This document shows, piece after piece, positions 59,772-64,000 of a stretch of 64,000 nucleotides of DNA. The stretch's first letter is position 1; every line of letters starts with the position of its first letter. Location of the stretch: positions 124,001-188,000 of the forward strand of contig NZ_KB904188.1 in NCBI RefSeq assembly GCF_000380005.1, written 5' to 3'. This DNA comes from Streptococcus didelphis DSM 15616 (GTDB lineage Bacteria > Bacillota > Bacilli > Lactobacillales > Streptococcaceae). Made by a program: the position numbers and the translations under genes. The notes under the pieces are model-generated. The model did not search any database. It was not told the origin of the DNA and worked only from the letters and a program-made list of their open reading frames with translations.

Positions 59772-60550
59772 TGATAGATCCAATTGCTTTTAAATTAGGA
59801 CCTTTTGCAGTTCACTGGTATGCCTTATGCATTTTATCAGGCTTGCTGCTAGCAGTTTATTTAGCTAGTAAAGAAGCTCCTCGTAAAGGTATCAGTAGTG
59901 ATGATATTATCGATTTTATTATCATGGCCTTTCCCTTATCTATTTTAGGTGCTAGGATTTATTATGTTATTTTTGAATGGTCCTATTATTCTCAGCACCC
60001 AGGTGACATTTTTGCTATTTGGAATGGCGGTATAGCTATTTATGGAGGTCTCTTAACAGGATTATGTGTTTTATGGATTTATTCTTACTATAAGGCTATT
60101 AACCCTTTTGACTTTTTAGATATAGCCGTTCCAGGAGTAATGATTGCCCAATCAATAGGTAGGTGGGGAAACTTTATTAATCAAGAAGCTTATGGTAAAG
60201 TTGTTAGTAAGCTTGATTATCTGCCAGGCTTTATTCAAAAACAAATGTTTATTGATGGGCATTACCGGCAACCAACCTTCTTATACGAGTCCTTGTGGAA
60301 TCTACTTGGTTTTATTGTTATACTAGTTCTAAGAAGACGACCTAGATTCTTAAAAGAAGGTGAAATCATGGCCTTTTACTTGATTTGGTATGGTTTTGGT
60401 CGATTAATTGTTGAGGGAATGAGAACAGATAGCCTAATGTTTTTAGGTATCCGAGTCTCACAACTGGTTTCATTAATCTTAATCATAGTAGGTATTGTAT
60501 TTATTGTGGTAAGACGCAAATATAAGGAGATTCCTTATTATCAAAAATAG
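59771..60550 (+). CDS. lgt: prolipoprotein diacylglyceryl transferase
   Basis: 259-residue multi-pass membrane enzyme that adds diacylglycerol from phosphatidylglycerol to the lipobox cysteine. Signature [13 protein letters not shown] with catalytic Arg and Asn, [18 protein letters not shown] and [14 protein letters not shown]. Seven membrane helices. It overlaps hprK by 1 nt, an order conserved across Firmicutes. It would process PstS in this window. Confidence 0.97.
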   Translation: MIDPIAFKLGPFAVHWYALCILSGLLLAVYLASKEAPRKGISSDDIIDFIIMAFPLSILGARIYYVIFEWSYYSQHPGDIFAIWNGGIAIYGGLLTGLCVLWIYSYYKAINPFDFLDIAVPGVMIAQSIGRWGNFINQEAYGKVVSKLDYLPGFIQKQMFIDGHYRQPTFLYESLWNLLGFIVILVLRRRPRFLKEGEIMAFYLIWYGFGRLIVEGMRTDSLMFLGIRVSQLVSLILIIVGIVFIVVRRKYKEIPYYQK

Positions 60551-60567
60551 GGAAAAAGGAGAATAAG

Positions 60568-60975
60568 ATGGACTTAGTAGGTATTTCACTTCTAATCATA
60601 GCTTTGGCAGTGGTTGCACTTGTTGTGTTTCTCATTATTGTCTTAAAAAAAGTTTCAGAAACAATAGAAGAAACCAAAAAAACAATCACTGTCTTAACAA
60701 GTGATGTCAATGTGACCCTTTATCAGACAAATGAAATTTTAGCCAAGGCTAATGTCTTAGTTGATGATGTCAATGGGAAAGTGGCGACAATTGATCCTCT
60801 ATTTGTTGCTATAGCTGATTTGTCTGAAAGTGTTTCTGACTTGAATCTTCATGCCAGACATTTAGGTCAAAAGGCTAGTCGTACAGGAAGCAATGTGTCA
60901 AAAGCTAACAAGGCAGCCTTAGTTGGCAAAGTTGCTTCTAAAGTATTTGGTAAAAAGGAGAAAAAGCATGGGTAA
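60568..60975 (+). CDS. DUF948-family membrane-associated protein
   Basis: 135 residues: one N-terminal membrane helix (about 4-27) and a long predicted coiled coil (VSETIEETKKTITVLTSDVN) with a basic end (KVFGKKEKKHG). This is the DUF948 form found after lgt in streptococci; function unknown, proposed general-stress. It overlaps the next gene by 8 nt (ATGGGTAA). Confidence 0.85.
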   Translation: MDLVGISLLIIALAVVALVVFLIIVLKKVSETIEETKKTITVLTSDVNVTLYQTNEILAKANVLVDDVNGKVATIDPLFVAIADLSESVSDLNLHARHLGQKASRTGSNVSKANKAALVGKVASKVFGKKEKKHG

Positions 60976-61510
60976 ATTTTTAAAAACATTAGTTATTGGA
61001 ACTGCTACAGGTTTTGCGACAGCTTATTTCTTAAGTAGTGAAAAGGGTAAGGCCTTAAAGCTTCGAGCAGAAAAAGCCTTTGAGGCTTATAAAGAAAATC
61101 CAGAAGAATACCATCAAATGGCTAAAGACAAAGGCTATGAATATGGCAATCTTGCCAAGGAAACTTTCTATGACTACAAGCAAAAATTTGAAACAGGTCA
61201 GTTAAAGCCCGAGGATATTTTTGAAACAGTCAAAGAAAAAGCTAGTGACTTTGTTCAAAAAGCAGGTCAGCCATTTTCAGATATGGAAAGTGATAGACAG
61301 TCACAATCAGAAAGTGATGTGGAAGTCCCCCTAGCTGATTCAGATATTATTATTGATTATTCTGAGATTCCAAGTGAATCACTTAAGCCAGAAAAACCAC
61401 TCCCTCCTCATCACCATCCAGCTCCTCCTTCACCTTTAGATGTGGAACCAATAGAGGAAGCTAGTAAGCATCTAAAACCAACAGAAAATCCTGACTCTGA
61501 TAAGCTATAA
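60968..61510 (+). CDS. YtxH-family protein with proline-rich tail
   Basis: 180 residues. One N-terminal membrane helix (KTLVIGTATGFATAYFLSS), then a charged helical region, then a Pro/His/Glu-rich tail (PEKPLPPHHHPAPPSPLDVE). YtxH-type proteins are associated with general stress and act with DUF948 neighbours. ATG 60968 is chosen over an earlier in-frame codon because AAAAGGAG precedes it by 5-7 nt and it gives the family N-terminus. Confidence 0.8.
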   Translation: MGKFLKTLVIGTATGFATAYFLSSEKGKALKLRAEKAFEAYKENPEEYHQMAKDKGYEYGNLAKETFYDYKQKFETGQLKPEDIFETVKEKASDFVQKAGQPFSDMESDRQSQSESDVEVPLADSDIIIDYSEIPSESLKPEKPLPPHHHPAPPSPLDVEPIEEASKHLKPTENPDSDKL

Positions 61511-61914
61511 TAAGGCTTGACTTTTAGGAAAGATTATCGAAGTCTTTACAAATCTAACTTATAAAAATACCAACTAGAACCCTAAGAAGTCTAGTTGGTA
61601 TTTTTTATGCTCTGGCTAGATAAAGAAATGTTAGTGTTAGAAAGTCTCATTTATATCTTGTTTATCTAATAAAATAATATAAAAATAATAATAAAGTAAT
61701 TTTTTTAAAAAACTAATGTACATATATCTATAATAATCGGAAAATAGGATAAAAAAAGAAAAAAGACTAAGTTTTAACAAACTAGTAAGAGCTATATGAA
61801 AAATAATTCTCATTAATTTGTTTTAAGAAGCTTAGTTCTATAGAAAAAGGGAGTTGTGAGAAAAGAGAATTCTCAGAATTTATTTTTACTAATAGTCAAA
61901 CAGGAAAAGGTATC
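61511..61914. other. AT-rich intergenic region
   Basis: Apart from the terminator at 61563-61606, the stretch 61620-61914 is extremely AT-rich with AATAATAATAA runs and no supported gene. Candidate -10 TATAAT at 61730 and later AT tracts could drive the broken gene at 61915. Confidence 0.5.
61563..61606 (+). terminator. terminator of the hprK-lgt-DUF948-YtxH operon
   Basis: AAAAATACCAACTAGA...TCTAGTTGGTATTTTT, 16-bp arms with T-run. Confidence 0.9.
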
Positions 61915-62276
61915 ATGAAACGTAGATTTTTAAAATTGTCCTCCCTCTTAGCCTTAACGGCTGTCCTTGCCAGCAGTAGCCAGTAACTAAGAATAAAACA
62001 AGCATTGAAAGATATGATGATATTCAAGAAGCTTATAACAAGATTGCTAAGTTCTATGCAGCAAGAAATAAGTACCAAGTCTTGTTGGCTTCTGGCATTT
62101 TCAATCAAGAAGATATTACTTATCTAGGCGACTTGGTGGCTGACTCTGTTCAAACCCTGCGCTATCTTGAAAAATATATTAGTGAAGAGGATACAAGTGG
62201 CGCATTTGACCTTTGTATGGATGACTTGACCTATCTCACCATGCGCATCTCTAACTATTTAGCCTACTTTGACTAA
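61915..62276 (+). pseudogene. frameshifted gene for a secreted or lipoprotein-like helical protein
   Basis: ATG 61915 has AGGAAAAGG upstream and encodes a signal peptide (MKRRFLKLSSLLALTAVLAS) that runs into a TAA at 61984 after residue 23. In the neighbouring frame, immediately after, an open sequence continues as TKNKTSIERYDDIQEAYNKI and ends with SNYLAYFD at 62276. Restoring one base near 61983 (CAG-TAACT) would join them into about 120 residues: signal peptide plus charged helical domain. The serine-rich end of the signal (LASSSQ) lacks a lipobox Cys. Recent single-base inactivation is likely; family not recognised. Confidence 0.7.
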
Positions 62277-62304
62277 GCTAGAATAAGATAAACAAGTGAA
62301 TACA

Positions 62305-62334
62305 AAAAAGTTCTGGTTAATTCCAGAACTTTTT
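62305..62334. terminator. bidirectional terminator
   Basis: AAAAAGTTCTGG-TTAATT-CCAGAACTTTTT, 12-bp arms, between convergent genes. Confidence 0.9.
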
Positions 62335-62336
62335 GA

Positions 62337-62621
62337 TTAGGATAGCACATTTTTAAGAGCTCTTGCTATAAGACTTGTAAGAGCATAGCTGATAATACTT
62401 GATAAGAGGAAGGCCCAGATTGGGGCTAAATTCATAGTGAGTAGGACAAAGGCAAACAAGACAGTCATGAGACTGAAAACAGCAAGACGGGCAAAAAAGA
62501 CCAACTCTTGAAACTTACCACTATGGTGATTGACTTCTTGAAAATCTTGGAATTTTGGTTCTTGCTGATTTTCAAGCTCTACATGATCAAAGTCTTGATG
62601 TTTTTTCAATGGTGCTGGCAT
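62337..62621 (-). CDS. DUF3270-like small membrane protein
   Basis: 94 residues: polar, Gln/Glu/His-rich cytoplasmic N-terminus (about 1-38), then two membrane helices (about 40-60 and 65-85) ending KNVLS. Resembles the DUF3270 proteins of streptococci (assignment from memory). Start AGGAGAGGAC precedes the ATG on the minus strand. It is divergent from the U32 pair. Function unknown. Confidence 0.7.
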   Translation of the reverse strand: MPAPLKKHQDFDHVELENQQEPKFQDFQEVNHHSGKFQELVFFARLAVFSLMTVLFAFVLLTMNLAPIWAFLLSSIISYALTSLIARALKNVLS

Positions 62622-62758
62622 AGTCCTCTCCTTCCTCTAAGATACTTAGACATTCTAACACAAAAAAGCCCGTTTGTCATTAGTTTTTAAAATTTTTGCA
62701 AAATAAGCATAAAATGTTAGAACCTGCAAGAAATATGCTCCAAATTTAGGAGGGAATT

Positions 62759-62767
62759 TGCTATAAT
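62759..62767 (+). promoter_or_regulatory. extended -10 promoter abutting the U32 start codon
   Basis: TGC-TATAAT (TATAAT 62762-62767) ends 7 nt before ATG 62775, implying a leaderless or near-leaderless mRNA. An AGGAGG at 62749-62754 lies upstream of the -10 and would not be transcribed. Confidence 0.6.
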
Positions 62768-62774
62768 AAGCTAT

Positions 62775-63701
62775 ATGGAAAAAATAATTATTACAGCAAC
62801 TGCTGAAAGTATTGAGCAGGTAAAAGAATTCTTAGACTTGGGTGTTGACCGCATCTATGTGGGTGAGGAAAACTATGGTTTGCGTTTGCCCCATCATTTT
62901 ACAGATGATGAATTAAAGGAAATAGCCGAGCTAGTCCACCAAGCTGGTAAGGAATTAACAGTGGCCTGCAATGCTCTTATGCACCAAGATATGATGGATA
63001 GTATTAAACCATTTTTAGACTTAATGAAGGAAATCAAGGTTGACTATCTGGTGGTTGGAGATGCTGGTGTTTTTTATGTTAATAAAAGGGATAACTACAA
63101 TTTCAAGCTTATCTATGATACATCCGTTTTTGTCACCTCTAGCAGGCAAGTTAACTTCTGGGGTGAGCATGGGGCTGTTGAGACAGTCTTAGCCAGAGAA
63201 ATCCCATCTGAGGAGCTGTTTGCCCTGGCTGAAAACCTCAATTACCCAGCTGAAATTCTGGTTTATGGGGCTTCTGTTATTCATCACTCCAAGCGTCCCC
63301 TGCTTGAAAATTACTATCATTTTACTCATATTGATGATGAGACCAGTCGGGAAAGAGGCTTGTTTTTAGCAGAACCTAGTGATAAGGACAGCCATTATTC
63401 TATTTATCAGGATAAGCATGGAACGCATATTTTTATGAATAGTGATATTGATATGCTTCCTAAACTATCTGAGCTCTATGCCCATAACTTTACCCATTGG
63501 AAGTTAGATGGGATTTATTGCTCAGGTAAGGCCTTTAATGAGATTTGTGGCCTATTTATCCAAGCTAGGGATTTGCTTGAAAGTGGTCAGTGGACAGCTG
63601 AAAAAGCAGAAGCACTGGATCAGGCCTTACAAGAACGTCACCCTAAAGGCCGTAGCCTTGACACAGGCTTTTATGACTTTGACCCTAAAACGGTTAAATA
63701 A
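62775..63701 (+). CDS. U32-family peptidase-like protein (TrhP1/YrrN type)
   Basis: 308 residues, MEKIIITATAESIEQVKEFL start; contains YVGEENYGLRLPHHF, LIYDTSVFVTSSRQVNFWGE and HSKRPLLENYYHF. It is the first of two adjacent U32 genes. In Bacillus the equivalent pair (YrrN/YrrO) is needed for 5-hydroxyuridine formation at tRNA position 34, together with prephenate/chorismate metabolism; earlier annotation calls them collagenase-like peptidases. The role here is inferred from homology and pairing. Confidence 0.88.
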   Translation: MEKIIITATAESIEQVKEFLDLGVDRIYVGEENYGLRLPHHFTDDELKEIAELVHQAGKELTVACNALMHQDMMDSIKPFLDLMKEIKVDYLVVGDAGVFYVNKRDNYNFKLIYDTSVFVTSSRQVNFWGEHGAVETVLAREIPSEELFALAENLNYPAEILVYGASVIHHSKRPLLENYYHFTHIDDETSRERGLFLAEPSDKDSHYSIYQDKHGTHIFMNSDIDMLPKLSELYAHNFTHWKLDGIYCSGKAFNEICGLFIQARDLLESGQWTAEKAEALDQALQERHPKGRSLDTGFYDFDPKTVK

Positions 63702-63808
63702 GATAGGAATAAGAAGCAAGGATAAGAAGAACTAGCTTCTTTCTAGCCTAGCTTTTTAGGGATTTTATAGAGGTCATCACTTATAAACCTATTTAAAAAG
63801 TAGAAAGA

Positions 63809-64000
63809 ATGAAAATGACAGATACCAAAAAAAGACCAGAGGTCTTATCACCTGCTGGAACCTTAGAGAAATTAAAAGTAGCTATTGATTATGGAGCTGA
63901 TGCCGTCTTTGTTGGCGGGCAGGCCTATGGCTTGAGAAGCCGCGCTGGGAATTTTTCCATGGAAGAACTGCAAGAAGGCATTGACTATGCCCATGCTCGC
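63809..64000 (+). CDS. U32-family protein (TrhP2/YrrO type), N-terminal part
   Basis: Partial; runs off the right edge. The first 64 codons read through RPEVLSPAGTLEKLKVAIDY and GADAVFVGGQAYGLRSRAGN, the standard N-terminus of U32 proteins of the YegQ/YrrO branch. Start ATG 63809 (or 63815), with GAAAG 3-9 nt upstream. It lies 107 bp after the first U32 gene with no strong terminator between them, so they are probably co-transcribed. The catalytic-region signature is outside the window. Confidence 0.9.
   Translation, partial: MKMTDTKKRPEVLSPAGTLEKLKVAIDYGADAVFVGGQAYGLRSRAGNFSMEELQEGIDYAHAR

Noticed and set aside
61915-61986. A 23-residue secreted pheromone peptide from the signal-like frame
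   Set aside because: Possible, but the immediately following open frame makes a simple frameshift in a larger secreted protein the more economical reading.
1-64000. rRNA, tRNA, tmRNA, prophage or transposase genes
   Set aside because: No tRNA cloverleaf-type sequence, rRNA segment, transposase or integrase frame was recognised by reading; a dedicated tRNA/ncRNA scan would be needed to be certain.

Overview
The window is a chromosomal segment of a low-GC streptococcus. Gene content and order (mutM-coaE, secG-rnr-smpB, pepQ/ccpA, thrS, vicRKX, rnc-smc-ftsY, pst-phoU, tex, hprK-lgt) together with three LPxTG-anchored collagen-like surface proteins point to the pyogenic group. Streptococcus equi or a close relative is my best guess, but the species cannot be fixed by reading alone. 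No rRNA, tRNA, CRISPR array, prophage or insertion sequence was seen.

Region by region. 1-2060 is the decaying end of a class II (blp-like) bacteriocin locus: one intact double-glycine prepeptide, then frameshifted or nonsense-interrupted immunity and CPBP-protease genes. 2180-9483 holds DNA repair, CoA synthesis, an ABC exporter, rpmG, secG, rnr and smpB. 9516-11655 is a minus-strand block (glycosyltransferase, gloA, nitroreductase). 11867-15898 is an accessory islet: an unknown secreted protein, a hairpin-rich stretch with a possible 34-residue peptide, a collagen-like adhesin and a divergent AraC-family regulator. 16075-23144 holds pepQ/ccpA, two glycolipid glycosyltransferases and thrS under a T-box. 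23202-28510 holds mntH and a complete PTS-dependent dihydroxyacetone kinase system (dhaQ-dhaS / dhaKLM).

29711-32712 is a glutamine-type ABC importer operon. 32976-43506 carries vicRKX, rnc, smc, two HAD phosphatases and ftsY. 44065-46853 contains two tandem collagen-like genes behind a promoter whose -35/-10 spacer is a (TA)12 repeat. 47116-55629 holds a two-gene permease, a phosphate two-component system and pstSCAB-phoU. 55724-64000 holds tex, sprT-like, a PspC protein, hprK, lgt, envelope genes, a broken secreted-protein gene and a U32 peptidase-family pair that runs off the window.

Regulatory links read from sequence: CcpA sites (cre) lie at ccpA itself and over the dha promoter. A CodY-like box abuts the -35 of the amino-acid ABC operon. 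Pho-box repeats precede pstS, and a DhaS-type operator lies between dhaS and dhaK. Thus hprK, ccpA and dhaKLM, all in this window, plausibly form one carbon-control circuit. The strongest candidates for new biology are the TA-repeat promoter of the collagen-like operon, the triple-hairpin/small-ORF region beside the first collagen-like gene, and a 39-bp palindrome over an apparently leaderless glycolipid-synthase promoter.
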